Shown: positions 1-8,817, numbered from the stretch's first letter. The stretch is DNA of 64,000 nt from Geodermatophilus tzadiensis (GCF_003002915.1 NZ_PVTG01000006.1:1-64000), one strand, 5' to 3'. A program made the numbers and translations. Notes: generated by a model from the letters alone, not told the origin.

Positions 1-1005
1 CGCGCGCTGCTCGCTGCCCTCACCGGTGCCGCCGTTCCCGATCCGGAGCCGGGTGCTGCCGTCGACCCGGGCGCACCCGATCTCGGCTGGGAGGCGCGGG
101 AGCAGCGAGAGCTGGAGCGCTGGTGGGCGGAGTGCGAACGCCGCCTGCTGGCCGGGGAGCACGAGCCCGATCCCGATCCGGTCCCCGACCTGGTGAGCGA
201 CGAGGAGCTGCTGCGGTGGTTCACCGTGGACGGCCCGGCACCCGACGAGGGGTTTGACGACCCGCCGCCGATCCGCACCCCGGGCGTCGATGACAGCCCG
301 CCGCCACGCGTCAACGGATCGGCTGGTGCCGACGAGGGCTGGTGGGCGCGGGCCGATCGCGCCGTCGCCGACGCCGGGACCGCGCTGCTGGCCGCCCAGC
401 AGGCGATCGGGCACGCCGGTCGGCTGGTCGCCACCGCCGAGCGCGCCGACACCGCCGAGGAGACCACCTGGCAGCACACCCCGGCCGGGCGGGCCACCGC
501 CGCCGCCGACGCGCTCGCCGCACTGTCCGCCGCCACCGGCGAGCACCGCGCGGCACTGGCCGCCCTGCTGGACCGCACCGGCGGCGGCGGACTGGTCGAC
601 CGGCCCCGCGTCGCCGTCACCGACGCGCTCACCGGCGCCCTGCTCGCCCTCACCGACCTGCCCGCGCTGCGCCGCACCGCCCGCACCGGCACCGGCCTGC
701 AGACACCACCGACGACCGCCGGCTACCGCCCGGCCGCCGCCCTCGACCGGCACGTGCGCGCCCGCGACCGCCGCTGCCGCTTCCCCGGCTGCCGCCGCCA
801 CGTCCCACACGGCGGCGAACTCGACCACGCCGTCCCCTGGCCCGAGGGGGAGACGTCGGCCGCCAACCTGGCCGGCTTCTGCACCCGCCACCACCGCGGC
901 AAGCACCAGGCGCCCGGCTGGACCCACCGGTTTGCCCCCGACGGCACGCTGACCGTCACCACCCCCACCGGGCTGACCGCCACGACCACCCCACCGCCCT
1001 ACTGA
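1..1005 (+). CDS. DUF222/HNH endonuclease domain protein (5' end outside window)
   Basis: The frame is open from base 1, so the gene starts upstream and only its C-terminal 334 codons are seen. The last 100 residues carry an HNH-type nuclease module: RDRRCRFPGCRR, then ELDHAVPWPEGE, then NLAGFCTRHHRGKH. The paired Cys and His positions fit a metal-binding HNH fold. The middle is Ala-rich and helical, as in DUF222 proteins (13E12-repeat family), which are multicopy in mycobacteria and Geodermatophilaceae. Known for the family: mobile-like, poorly characterised nucleases. Inferred: DNA cleavage activity. It ends 23 bp before the stop of the convergent SMR gene. Confidence 0.85.
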   Translation, partial: RALLAALTGAAVPDPEPGAAVDPGAPDLGWEAREQRELERWWAECERRLLAGEHEPDPDPVPDLVSDEELLRWFTVDGPAPDEGFDDPPPIRTPGVDDSPPPRVNGSAGADEGWWARADRAVADAGTALLAAQQAIGHAGRLVATAERADTAEETTWQHTPAGRATAAADALAALSAATGEHRAALAALLDRTGGGGLVDRPRVAVTDALTGALLALTDLPALRRTARTGTGLQTPPTTAGYRPAAALDRHVRARDRRCRFPGCRRHVPHGGELDHAVPWPEGETSAANLAGFCTRHHRGKHQAPGWTHRFAPDGTLTVTTPTGLTATTTPPPY

Positions 1006-1028
1006 GAGCCGCCGGGCCGGTCGTCGGG

Positions 1029-1343
1029 TCAGTGGGTGAGCTTGAGCCCGATGACGCAGCCGATGATGCCGAGCAGCAGGAAGATGCGCACCGCCGACAC
1101 CGGCTCGTCGCCCGACCACATGGCGTAGCCGGCGGTCAGCGCGGCGCCGATGCCCACCCACACCGCGTACGCGGTGCCCACCGGCAGGCTGCGCATGGCG
1201 TAAGCGAGCCCGAGCATGCTGGCGACGATCGCGACCAGGAACACCACCGTCGGCGTCACGCGCGAGAAGCCCTCGGTGCGGCCGAGGGCGGTCGCCCACA
1301 CGGCCTCGAGGACACCGGAGAACACGAGCACGATCCAGGACAC
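1029..1343 (-). CDS. Small multidrug resistance (SMR) efflux protein, SugE/QacE type
   Basis: This 104-residue protein has four hydrophobic helices, the usual size of SMR exporters, which work as dimers in the cytoplasmic membrane and exchange protons for cationic compounds. The N-terminus MSWIVLVFSGVLEAVW contains the conserved membrane Glu of helix 1 (residue 14). The segment GTAYAVWVGIGA matches the family signature of helix 3. GTG at 1343 is preferred over upstream codons because SMR proteins start directly with helix 1 and GGGAG lies just upstream. It is downstream of the helicase gene on the same strand but separated from it by a strong hairpin, so it probably has its own promoter. The substrate cannot be read from sequence. 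Confidence 0.88.
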   Translation of the reverse strand: MSWIVLVFSGVLEAVWATALGRTEGFSRVTPTVVFLVAIVASMLGLAYAMRSLPVGTAYAVWVGIGAALTAGYAMWSGDEPVSAVRIFLLLGIIGCVIGLKLTH

Positions 1344-1442
1344 GAGGACTCCCGAGGTCGCCGTCTTGTCGCTGTCCGGGTACGGCGCCGCTCGTCCGGA
1401 GGCCCCACCGCGGGACCCACTCCCACGGTCGCACACCGGAGC

Positions 1443-1475
1443 GGTCCCGTCCCGGGCGCCACCCGGGACGGGACC
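1443..1475 (-). terminator. Perfect 14-bp hairpin after the XPB-type helicase gene
   Basis: Arms GGTCCCGTCCCGGG (1443-1456) and CCCGGGACGGGACC (1462-1475) are exact complements around a five-base loop. The hairpin starts four bases past the helicase stop codon and precedes the SMR gene, as expected of an intrinsic terminator. There is no clear U-tract, which is usual in GC-rich actinobacteria. Confidence 0.7.
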
Positions 1476-1479
1476 TCCG

Positions 1480-3165
1480 TCAGTCGGCGGGCTCGTCCAC
1501 CCAGTCCGGGCCGTTGACCTCGCCGGGGCCGGCCAGGTCGGCGGCGTCGACGATCGTGTACGCGTAGCCCTGCTCGGCGAGGAAGCGCTGCCGGTGGGCG
1601 GCGTACTCGGCGTCGAGGGTGTCACGGCTGACCACCGTGTAGAAGTGCGCCTGCCGGCCGTCGGCCTTGGGCCGCAGCACCCGGCCCAGCCGCTGCGCCT
1701 CCTCCTGCCGGGAGCCGAACGTCCCCGACACCTGCACGGCGACCGCGGCCTCGGGCAGGTCGATGGAGAAGTTGGCCACCTTGGAGACGACGAGGGTGTC
1801 GACCTCACCGCGCCGGAAGGCGTCGAACAGCTTCTCCCGCTCGCGGTTGGTGGTCGAGCCCTGGATGACCGGGGCGTCCAGCACCTGCCCGAGCTCCTCG
1901 AGCTGGTCGAGGTAGGCGCCGATCACCAGCTTCTGCTCGCCGGGGTGCCGCTCGAGCACCCGCCGGATGACCGGCAGCTTCGACGACGCCGTCGCCGCGA
2001 TCCGGTAGCGCTCCTCGGGCTCGGCGACCGCGTAGGTCATCCGCTCCTCGTCGTCGAGGGCCACCCGCACCTCGGTGCACTCCGCCGGCGCGATGTAGCC
2101 CTGCGACTCGATGTCCTTCCACGGGGCGTCGTAGCGCTTGGGCCCGATGAGCGAGAACACGTCGTCCTCCCGCCCGTCCTCCCGCACCAGCGTCGCGGTG
2201 AGGCCCAGCCGGCGGCGCGACTGCAGGTCGGCGGTGAGCCGGAAGATCGGCGCAGGCAGCAGATGCACCTCGTCGTAGACGATCAGGCCCCAGTCCTGCG
2301 CGTCGAAGAGGTCCAGGTGGCGGTACTCGCCCTTCCGGCGGGTGGTCATCACCTGGTAGGTCGCGATGGTGACCGGGCGGATCTCCTTGCGCTCGCCCGA
2401 GTACTCGCCGATCTCCTCCTCGGTGAGCGACGTGCGCGCGATCAGCTCGCGCTTCCACTGCCGCCCCGAGACGGTGTTGGTCACCAGGATCAGCGTGGTC
2501 GCCTTGGCCTCGGCCATCGCCGCGGCGCCGACCAGCGTCTTGCCCGCCCCGCACGGCAGGACGACGACGCCCGACCCGCCCGCCCAGAAGCCGTCGACGG
2601 CCTCCTGCTGGTAGTCGCGCAGGTGCCAGTTCTCCTGGGCCAGCTCGATCGGGTGTGCCTGCCCGTCGACGTAGCCGGCGAGGTCCTCGGCCGGCCAGCC
2701 CACCTTGAGCAGCGCCTGCTTGAGCCGGCCGCGCTCCGAGGGGTGGACGACGACGGTGTCGGGGTCGATGCGTGCGCCCAGCATCGGCGCCACCCGCTTG
2801 GAGCGGATGACCTCCTCGAGCACCGCCCGGTCGGTCGTGGACAGCACCAGCCCGTGCACCGGGTGGTTGACCAGCGTCAGCCGGCCGAAGCGGTCCATGG
2901 TGTCGGCCACGTCGACCAGCAGCGCGTGCGGCACCGGGTAGCGCGAGTAGCGCACCAGCGCGTCGACGACCTGCTCGGCGTCGTGCCCGGCGGCGCGCGC
3001 GTTCCACAGCGCCAGCGGGGTGACCCGGTAGGTGTGCACGTGCTCGGGCGAGCGCTCGAGCTCGGCGAACGGCGCGATGGCCGCCCGGCAGTCCCGCGCC
3101 TGCGGGTGGTCGACCTCGAGCAGCAGGGTCTTGTCCGACTGGACGATGAGGGGTCCGTCGTTCAC
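1480..3165 (-). CDS. XPB/ERCC3-type DNA helicase
   Basis: The 561-residue protein is a superfamily 2 DNA helicase of the bacterial XPB group, an ATP-driven 3'-5' unwinding enzyme linked to DNA repair. It has an N-terminal damage-recognition-like region (1-180) and Walker A PCGAGKT near 204-210. The motif II variant YDEVH is near 297-301, the RED motif typical of XPB (LVREDGRED) near 326-333, and motif VI QRLGRVLRPK in the second RecA lobe. GTG at 3165 gives the family start MNDGPLIVQSDKTLLLEV; reading further upstream adds 32 low-complexity residues. A hairpin follows the stop. The gene for a helicase-C-domain protein lies 106 bp upstream on the same strand, suggesting related roles. Confidence 0.93.
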   Translation of the reverse strand: MNDGPLIVQSDKTLLLEVDHPQARDCRAAIAPFAELERSPEHVHTYRVTPLALWNARAAGHDAEQVVDALVRYSRYPVPHALLVDVADTMDRFGRLTLVNHPVHGLVLSTTDRAVLEEVIRSKRVAPMLGARIDPDTVVVHPSERGRLKQALLKVGWPAEDLAGYVDGQAHPIELAQENWHLRDYQQEAVDGFWAGGSGVVVLPCGAGKTLVGAAAMAEAKATTLILVTNTVSGRQWKRELIARTSLTEEEIGEYSGERKEIRPVTIATYQVMTTRRKGEYRHLDLFDAQDWGLIVYDEVHLLPAPIFRLTADLQSRRRLGLTATLVREDGREDDVFSLIGPKRYDAPWKDIESQGYIAPAECTEVRVALDDEERMTYAVAEPEERYRIAATASSKLPVIRRVLERHPGEQKLVIGAYLDQLEELGQVLDAPVIQGSTTNREREKLFDAFRRGEVDTLVVSKVANFSIDLPEAAVAVQVSGTFGSRQEEAQRLGRVLRPKADGRQAHFYTVVSRDTLDAEYAAHRQRFLAEQGYAYTIVDAADLAGPGEVNGPDWVDEPAD

Positions 3166-3271
3166 GGGGATGGTGTCTCTCTCCGTCGCTGGGAGGTGCG
3201 GGGGCACACGGGGGCACCCGGTCCGCTGAAGGTAACGCCGGGCGGGGACAGGTCCTTCCACCCTGACGGGC

Positions 3272-5524
3272 TCAGCCGGCGACGTCCTCCGCGTCGACCA
3301 GCGCGACCGAGGTGATCCGGTGCACCGCGAAGGTCCGGTTCTCCTGGCGTCGCTCGTCCCAGCCCTGCAGGAAGCCGCCGGCCAGGGACACCGGCTGCAC
3401 CACGCGCTGGCTGCCGCTGCCCTGCGCGTCGACGTACCCCAGCCACACCGGCACGCCCTCGCGGATGGCGCGGGACAGCAGCTCCAGCGTGCCCGCGGTG
3501 GTCACCCCGGGCACCTGGCGCACCGGCGCGGCCGGCCGGGCGGCCAGCGCGGCGTCACCGGCGCGGATCTCGCGCACCGTCGCCTCGGTCTCGGCCGGGG
3601 TGAGCGGCCGCCCGGCCGGCGAGGGCGGCGGGCCGGGACGCCGGCCGGCGGCGCGGGGCCGCGCCGGCGGGCGGGTGAGCACCGCCCCGCCGGGCGACTC
3701 GCCGGCCGGGGCGTACCCCGCGGACCGCAGCACGGTGAGCACCTCGTCGGCGCCCAGCCCGCTGACCAGCACCCCCGGCGCCAGCCGGCGCAGCTCCGCC
3801 GACGCCGTCCGCCGGTCGCCGAGCACCTGGGACAGCAGGCCGTGGTCGTCGGAGCGGACGTAGCTCTCGATCGAGCCCACCCGCAGCCGGCCGTGCTGGC
3901 GGGCGACGTCGGCGACGAGGTAGTCCAGCGCCTGCGGCACCGGCGTCCGCGAGGCGCGGGCGAAGAGGTCGTGCAGGTCGGTGGCCGACCAGCCGGCGTC
4001 CAGGGCGCGGCGCACCGAGGACTCCGACACCCGGAACACCGTCGCGCCGCCCGAGGACTCGACGTCGGCGACCACCGAGAGCGTGTCGGCCAGGCCGGCC
4101 ACCAGCGGTCCCGGCGCCACCAGCGTCAGGTCGGGCTGGGCGAGCACGTGGTCGACCGGCTCGGGCAGCAGGCCGGCCATCCCGTCGGCCGCGCCCTCCT
4201 CGCCCCGGGTGAGTAGCCCGCGCCCGCCCGAGGACAGCACCCCGCCGACCAGGACGCCGATCCGCGCGGCCTCGGCCAGCATGTCGGGCACCGGCGCCAG
4301 CCGGTCCCCCCGCCGCGGCGTGCGCCAGCGCAGCAGGGTGACCAGCTCGTCGGGCGCCAGCCCGCGGCCGGGCGGGGAGTCGGCGAGCACTGCCAGCGCC
4401 GAGCGCCGGATCGCCGGGGCGGTGTGCCGCACCAGGTCGGGGGAGAGCGCGTTGACCGCCTTGCCCGCGACGTCGCGCTGGCCCACCAGCGAGGGCAGCC
4501 GGGTGCTGTCCAGCCAGCCGGCGGCCAGCGCCGCCCACCGGTCGGGCAGCGGCTGTTCGCGCCACAGGTCGTAGCCGCGGGTGGGCAGCCACTCGTCGCG
4601 GTGCGCGCCGCCGACGTCGAGCAACCCGGCGGCGAAGGCCAGCTCCAGCAGCCAGCCGGCGCCGTCCTCGGCCACCGACAGCGCCCGTGCCAGCCGCTTG
4701 CGGTCCCGGACGGCGACCCCGCCGCTGCGCAGCAGCCCGGCCGGCTCCTCCTCCAGCACCGCGAGCAGCTCGCCCACCCGGCCCACCGCCTCCAGCGCCG
4801 CGCCGGCTGCCTGCCGGTCGACGACGGCCGGGTCGCGCTCCACGACGACGGGCTCGGGCCGCAGCCGCGGCGGGCCGTAGGGCAGGTCGCCGCGCAGCAG
4901 CAGTCCGATCTCGCGCGGCAGCTCCACGTTGAGCGCGTCGATCCGGGCCAGCAGGCCGGCCTGCAGCAGCCGCCGGGCGGGGGAGGCCGCGCCGCCGCCG
5001 GTCTCCGGCAGGTGGCCCACCGGCCGGTCGCCGGAGAGCCGCTCGAGGACCTCCCGCTCGGCCGGCGCGAGCGCCCCGACGGCGGCCGGCAGGTCGGCGG
5101 GCAGGGTCACCCGCAGGTCGGCGGCGCGGCGGCCCAGCCCGGCCGGGTGGCGGACAGCGCGGCGCACCTGGTCGGGGGCGTGCAGCACGTCGTCGCCCCA
5201 CAGCAGCGCCCGGGTGGTCAGCCGCTCGACCGCGGCGTCGAGGACGTCGTCGGGCAGGCCCGGCAGCTCGCCGGCGAGGTCGCCGACCTCGACGCCGTCG
5301 GCGGGCGAGAGCAGGACGACGTCGAGCACCTGCAGGGTGGCCGCGTCGAGCTCGTCGAGCGCGCGGTCCACCGACACCGGCACCGCCAGCCGCCCGGCGA
5401 GGGCGACGACGTCCGAGGGCGCGGGCCGGGCGACGTCGGGGCGCGCCGCGAGCAGCGCCGCGAGCTGGGCGTCGCTGCGGGTGCGCAGCCACGCGGCCAG
5501 CGTGGCGGGGCGGTCGGCAGGCAT
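3272..5524 (-). CDS. Helicase-associated C-terminal domain protein (Helicase_C_3 type)
   Basis: This 750-residue protein has no Walker A or B motif. The N-terminus (MPADRPATLAAWLRTRSDAQ) and the middle are helical winged-helix-like repeats. The C-terminal third, with DLFARASRTPVPQALDYLV, LVSGLGADEVLTVLRSAGY and VWLGYVDAQGSGSQRVVQP, matches the large actinobacterial DNA-binding proteins carrying a helicase XPB/Ssl2 N-terminal-like (Helicase_C_3) domain and a WYL-like end. It is encoded directly upstream of the XPB-type helicase on the same strand, a common pairing that suggests a repair partnership (inferred). ATG at 5524 was chosen because it is where the family similarity begins; the frame stays open upstream without coding character. 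Function is unproven. Confidence 0.8.
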   Translation of the reverse strand: MPADRPATLAAWLRTRSDAQLAALLAARPDVARPAPSDVVALAGRLAVPVSVDRALDELDAATLQVLDVVLLSPADGVEVGDLAGELPGLPDDVLDAAVERLTTRALLWGDDVLHAPDQVRRAVRHPAGLGRRAADLRVTLPADLPAAVGALAPAEREVLERLSGDRPVGHLPETGGGAASPARRLLQAGLLARIDALNVELPREIGLLLRGDLPYGPPRLRPEPVVVERDPAVVDRQAAGAALEAVGRVGELLAVLEEEPAGLLRSGGVAVRDRKRLARALSVAEDGAGWLLELAFAAGLLDVGGAHRDEWLPTRGYDLWREQPLPDRWAALAAGWLDSTRLPSLVGQRDVAGKAVNALSPDLVRHTAPAIRRSALAVLADSPPGRGLAPDELVTLLRWRTPRRGDRLAPVPDMLAEAARIGVLVGGVLSSGGRGLLTRGEEGAADGMAGLLPEPVDHVLAQPDLTLVAPGPLVAGLADTLSVVADVESSGGATVFRVSESSVRRALDAGWSATDLHDLFARASRTPVPQALDYLVADVARQHGRLRVGSIESYVRSDDHGLLSQVLGDRRTASAELRRLAPGVLVSGLGADEVLTVLRSAGYAPAGESPGGAVLTRPPARPRAAGRRPGPPPSPAGRPLTPAETEATVREIRAGDAALAARPAAPVRQVPGVTTAGTLELLSRAIREGVPVWLGYVDAQGSGSQRVVQPVSLAGGFLQGWDERRQENRTFAVHRITSVALVDAEDVAG

Positions 5525-5593
5525 CCGGTCAACGCTACGTCGCCCCCGCTCCGCGCGCCGCCGCCGTCCCCGGCGGCCTGCCAGCATGGAGGC

Positions 5594-6124
5594 GTGCACC
5601 CGGCCGCCGACGACCCGCACACCCGGACCGCGCTCGAGGGCTACCGGGCCGGCGCGGTGCGGTGGCTGGCCGGCGGGGTCATCGCCGTCGTCCTCGCGGT
5701 CCTGCTCGGCGCGGTCGCCGTCAGCCTCGCCGAGGACCGCGGCCGCCCGCTGCCGCTGGCCGGGATGGTCGTCGTCGTGCTGGTCGTCGGCGGGGTCGTG
5801 GCCGCGGCCGCGGGGCTCGGCGCGCTGCTGCGGGCGCTGCGCTGGCACCGGGCGCTGACCGCCGTCCCGTGGCAGCGGGGCCTGCTGCGCATCGCCGGCC
5901 CGGTGATCGTCGCCTTCGAGCCCGAGGGCTACGACGAGTGGGACCCCGACGACGAGCCGGTCCGGCTGCGCCTGGTGAGCACCTCCGTGTGGCGCACCCG
6001 CCAGGTGCAGGAGCTCGACGGCGGCGAGGTCCGCGCGGCGCCGGTCGGCCCGGGCCGGTGGGTGCTCACCGCCGAGGGCCTGCCCACCCTCTACGGCGCG
6101 CGCGCCGCCCGCCGTCCCCGCTGA
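5594..6124 (+). CDS. Membrane protein with two transmembrane helices, PH-like soluble tail
   Basis: A 176-residue protein with two strong hydrophobic segments, VRWLAGGVIAVVLAVLLGAV (about 18-37) and LAGMVVVVLVVGGVVAAAAG (about 51-70). They are followed by a soluble tail that carries FEPEGYDEWDPDDEPVRLRL. This is the layout of many actinobacterial membrane proteins of unknown role; I do not recognise a named family. The GTG start is weakly supported: GGAGG lies only one base upstream, so a later GTG is possible. It is divergent from the helicase-C-domain gene, with 69 bp between the two starts. Confidence 0.65.
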   Translation: MHPAADDPHTRTALEGYRAGAVRWLAGGVIAVVLAVLLGAVAVSLAEDRGRPLPLAGMVVVVLVVGGVVAAAAGLGALLRALRWHRALTAVPWQRGLLRIAGPVIVAFEPEGYDEWDPDDEPVRLRLVSTSVWRTRQVQELDGGEVRAAPVGPGRWVLTAEGLPTLYGARAARRPR

Positions 6125-6220
6125 CGCCGTGTCGCACGGGGCCTCGTGCGGGTAGGGCACCCGGCGCGGGAGGATGGCACCCGACGCGCACCCCGGGGTG
6201 CGCCCGAGCACGGAGGCGAG

Positions 6221-6448
6221 ATGGCCAAGCGCAAGGAGAAGCACGCCCACCTGGTGGAGCCCACCTGGGGCCAGTCGGAGGACGCCGGGCCGCCGGTGAC
6301 CGAGTTCCTCGGCGAGGTGGCCGGGCCGCTGTCGCCCTTCGGCGAGGACCACAGCTTCCCGCTGCCGGCCGACCGGATCCGCTACGCGCACCCCACGGAC
6401 AAGCCCAACCGGGCCGGGGTGCAGCTCCCCGAGAACCGGCGCCGCTGA
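6221..6448 (+). CDS. Small conserved hypothetical protein
   Basis: A 75-residue hydrophilic protein beginning MAKRKEKHAHLVEPTWGQSE. The ATG has a good ribosome binding site (GGAGGCGAG directly before it), which is the main reason to accept it. There is no signal peptide, membrane helix or recognised motif. The C-terminus is basic (ENRRR). A strong bidirectional hairpin follows the stop. Function unknown. Confidence 0.65.
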   Translation: MAKRKEKHAHLVEPTWGQSEDAGPPVTEFLGEVAGPLSPFGEDHSFPLPADRIRYAHPTDKPNRAGVQLPENRRR

Positions 6449-6453
6449 GCACA

Positions 6454-6487
6454 CCGCGCCGCCGTCCGGACCCGGACGGCGGCGCGG
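6454..6487. terminator. Bidirectional 16-bp perfect hairpin
   Basis: CCGCGCCGCCGTCCGG (6454-6469) and its exact complement (6472-6487) are separated by two bases. It lies between two convergent genes whose stops are at 6448 and 6500, so it can end transcription from both sides. Confidence 0.75.
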
Positions 6488-6499
6488 ACCCCGGACCGC

Positions 6500-7267
6500 T
6501 CAGGCGGGACCGCAGGGGACGACGAGCGCCCGGTGGTCCGACAGCGGCAGCCGCACCGCCTCCGCCTCGCCGGTGGCCACCACCTGCCCGCGCGCCAGCA
6601 CGTGGTCGAGCTGCCGCGTGGGCTCGCCGGCCGGGAAGGTCGCGCCCGAGGCCAGTGACCGCAGCCCGCTGACCCGCTGCGCCTGCCGCGACTCCATGTT
6701 CAGGTCGCCGAGCACCAGCAGCGGCTCGCGAGTGCCGGCCAGCGAGCGCACCAGCCGGCGCAGCTGCACCGAGTTCCAGCCCGGCACGAACGACAGGTGC
6801 GTGGAGGCCACGGTGAACTGGCCGTCGGGGCCGTCGAGCACCGCGGCGACGGCGACCCGCGGCTCGTCGCCGACCAGCTTCGGCGCCCGGGCACCGCGGA
6901 ACCACACCGGCACCCGCCCGCGCAGCGCCGGCAGCCGCACCACCCGCCAGGACACCACCGGGAAGCGCGACAGCAGGGCGATGCCGTAGCTCGCCGAACC
7001 CGGCTGCTCGTCGCCGGTGGCCGCCATCCACGTGCCGCCGGGGGTGCCGGCCAGCGCGGCGACGAACTGGGAGTCGACGGCGCCCATCGCCTCGGCGGCC
7101 ACCGCGGTGAGGTCGGCGTTCATCGACCGGGGCTGGTCGCGGTCGACCTCCTGCAGCGCCAGGACGTCGGCGTCCAGCGTCTTCACCGCGGTGGCCAGCC
7201 GGTCGACGTCGACCCGGTCGTCCTCCGGCGAGCGCCCGTGCAGGATGTTGAAGGTCGCGATGCGCAC
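6500..7267 (-). CDS. Endonuclease/exonuclease/phosphatase family protein
   Basis: A 255-residue member of the DNase I-like superfamily of metal-dependent phosphodiesterases. Family landmarks are all visible: MRIATFNILHG (Asn), DVLALQEVD (catalytic Glu), VASTHLSF (His), LVLGDLNM (Asp-x-Asn) and the C-terminal LSDHRALVV (Asp-His). No signal peptide is seen, so it is probably cytoplasmic. The substrate (DNA, phospholipid or another phosphoester) cannot be told from sequence. GTG at 7267 gives the exact family N-terminus. Its neighbours do not indicate a pathway. Confidence 0.88.
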   Translation of the reverse strand: MRIATFNILHGRSPEDDRVDVDRLATAVKTLDADVLALQEVDRDQPRSMNADLTAVAAEAMGAVDSQFVAALAGTPGGTWMAATGDEQPGSASYGIALLSRFPVVSWRVVRLPALRGRVPVWFRGARAPKLVGDEPRVAVAAVLDGPDGQFTVASTHLSFVPGWNSVQLRRLVRSLAGTREPLLVLGDLNMESRQAQRVSGLRSLASGATFPAGEPTRQLDHVLARGQVVATGEAEAVRLPLSDHRALVVPCGPA

Positions 7268-7339
7268 GACGCCCTGCGTGCCCCGCCGGCCGCCGGTTCA
7301 CCCGTGCGTGACCGGCACGGGCCGGGGTAGGGGCGCTCC

Positions 7340-7906
7340 GTGCTGCCCGACGACCGCGACGAGATCCGCGACCTGCTCAAGCGCACCGCCGTGGCCCTCA
7401 AGGAGGGCGGTGTCCCGTTCGCGCTGTGCGGCGGGTACGCCGCCTGGGTGCGCGGGGCGCCCGAGCCCGACCACGACGCCGACTTCCTCGTCCCCGCCGC
7501 CGAGTCCGAGCGGGCGGTCAAGGTGCTGCACGACGCCGGGCTGACGGTCGAGGACCCCGCCGAGGACTGGCTGACCAAGGTCGTGCAGGGCAACTCGTTC
7601 GTCGACGTCCTGTGGCGCACCTGCGGGCACCCGGTGGAGAGCGACCTCATCGAGCGGGCCGAGGACAAGCCGGTGCTCTCGGTGCACATGCCCGTGCTCG
7701 CGGCCACCGACATCCTGACCACCAAGCTCATGGCGCTCGACGAGCACTACTGCGACTTCTCCCGGCTGCTGCCGGTGGCGCGGGCGCTGCGCGAGCAGGT
7801 CGACTGGGACACCGTCCGGCGCGAGGTCGCCGGGAACGACTTCGCCGTCGTCTTCCTCGACCTGCTGGGCCGCCTGGGCATCGTCGAGCCGCCGGTCAGC
7901 GACTGA
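7340..7906 (+). CDS. Nucleotidyltransferase-fold protein
   Basis: A 188-residue protein with the minimal nucleotidyltransferase signature: CGGYAAWVRG (the GG motif) followed by the acidic pair in PDHDADFLV. Similar proteins act as stand-alone nucleotidyltransferases or as the toxin half of AbiEii-like systems, but no antitoxin partner is next to it here. GTG at 7340 is the first start and gives a compact N-terminus (MLPDDRDEIRDLLKRT). Its 3' end overlaps the convergent DUF202 gene by 11 bp. Function inferred only at fold level. Confidence 0.78.
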   Translation: MLPDDRDEIRDLLKRTAVALKEGGVPFALCGGYAAWVRGAPEPDHDADFLVPAAESERAVKVLHDAGLTVEDPAEDWLTKVVQGNSFVDVLWRTCGHPVESDLIERAEDKPVLSVHMPVLAATDILTTKLMALDEHYCDFSRLLPVARALREQVDWDTVRREVAGNDFAVVFLDLLGRLGIVEPPVSD

Positions 7907-8195
7907 CCACCACCACCGCGGCCGCCACCGCGGTCAGCACGACGGCCCCGGTGGCCAGGGCGGCCGCGGCCGGTGCCGACGCCGGCGCCCGCGTCAGCGC
8001 GCGCGCCCGCCGCGGCGCCAGGACGCCGAGGACGGCCAGCCCGGTCAGCGCCACGACGGCGGCCAGCGCGAGCGACCGCACCCGGCCCGACAGCGCCGCC
8101 CGGTGGGCCAGCAGCGCGGCCACGCCGAGCAGCCCCAGGCCGGTGCGCTGCCAGGACAGCGCGGTGCGCTCCGGCTGGGTCTCCGCCCCGCTCAC
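7896..8195 (-). CDS. DUF202 family membrane protein (second of a pair)
   Basis: A 99-residue protein starting VSGAETQPERTALSWQRTGL, the DUF202 signature (ERTxLSWxRT), followed by three hydrophobic helices ending VVLTAVAAAVVVVSR. The GTG start overlaps the TGA of the ancestral frame of the upstream DUF202 gene (GTGA), so the two were translationally coupled. Because of the 136-bp duplication upstream, this gene is now also in frame with the 5' part of its neighbour, making one open frame of 260 codons from 8678. Whether a fusion is made is unknown. DUF202 proteins are small membrane proteins without an established role. Confidence 0.8.
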   Translation of the reverse strand: MSGAETQPERTALSWQRTGLGLLGVAALLAHRAALSGRVRSLALAAVVALTGLAVLGVLAPRRARALTRAPASAPAAAALATGAVVLTAVAAAVVVVSR

Positions 8196-8678
8196 CGGCC
8201 GGCCACCTCGAGCACGAGCAGCACGGCGACCAGCAGCACGACCACGGTGAGCGCCGCGACGAGCCCGGTCACGGTCCGGGCGGCGGGCAGCGGCCGGTCG
8301 GCGGCGATGGCCCGTTCGTTGCGCCGCCACCGGGCGTGCCCGGCCAGCGCCGTCCCCAGACCGGTCGCCACCAGCGCCAGGCCCACCGCGCCGCCGCCCC
8401 AGGGGACGCCGACGGGCGGCGGGCAGCGGCCGGTCGGCGGCGATGGCCCGTTCGTTGCGCCGCCACCGGGCGTGCCCGGCCAGCGCCGTCCCCAGACCGG
8501 TCGCCACCAGCGCCAGGCCCACCGCGCCGCCGCCCCAGGGGACGCCGAGCCGCGGCACGTAGGAGGCCACCGCCACCCCGCCGGCGACCAGTGCCAGGCC
8601 GGTGCGCAGCCACGCGAGCAGGGTGCGCTCGTTGGCCAGGGTGAACCGGTAGTCCGGGTGCCCGGGCCGGTCGTCCAC
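8192..8678 (-). pseudogene. DUF202 (YidH-like) membrane protein disrupted by a 136-bp tandem duplication
   Basis: From GTG at 8678 the product begins MDDRPGHPDYRFTLANERTL and continues as a normal DUF202 protein with ERTLLAWLRTGLALVAGGVA (helix 1) and a second helix. After RRNERAIAADRPLPAA it enters the second copy of an exact 136-bp duplication in a shifted frame, because 136 is not a multiple of three. The original third helix (VTGLVAALTVVVLLVAVLLV) and stop survive in another frame ending at 8192. Removing one copy restores a single complete gene of about 116 residues. The disruption may be real or an assembly error. Confidence 0.75.
8277..8548. repeat. Exact tandem duplication, 2 x 136 bp
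   Basis: Bases 8277-8412 and 8413-8548 are identical and directly adjacent; identity ends at both outer borders. The unit lies wholly inside a DUF202 gene and shifts its frame. Confidence 0.95.
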
Positions 8679-8817
8679 GGGACCGATCCTCCCGGAAACC
8701 GCTCCGCGGGGATCACGGCGGTGACTAACCTGGGGGAGACAGCGGCCGACGGCTGCCGCACCCGTCCCCCGGCCGCGCGCCGGGGCCGCCCACGGACGAC
8801 GACTGAGGGATCAACAC

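Noticed and set aside
342-1517. Long open frame over the HNH and SMR genes
   Set aside because: Arg/Pro-rich shadow of GC-rich coding DNA; no family pattern, and it conflicts with two clear genes.
3272-6454. A 1060-residue reading of the helicase-C-domain gene
   Set aside because: The part upstream of 5524 is antisense to another gene and lacks coding character; family similarity starts at the ATG at 5524.
7896-8678. A genuine 260-residue DUF202 fusion protein
   Set aside because: The middle 60 residues are out-of-frame duplicate sequence; duplication of two separate genes explains it better.
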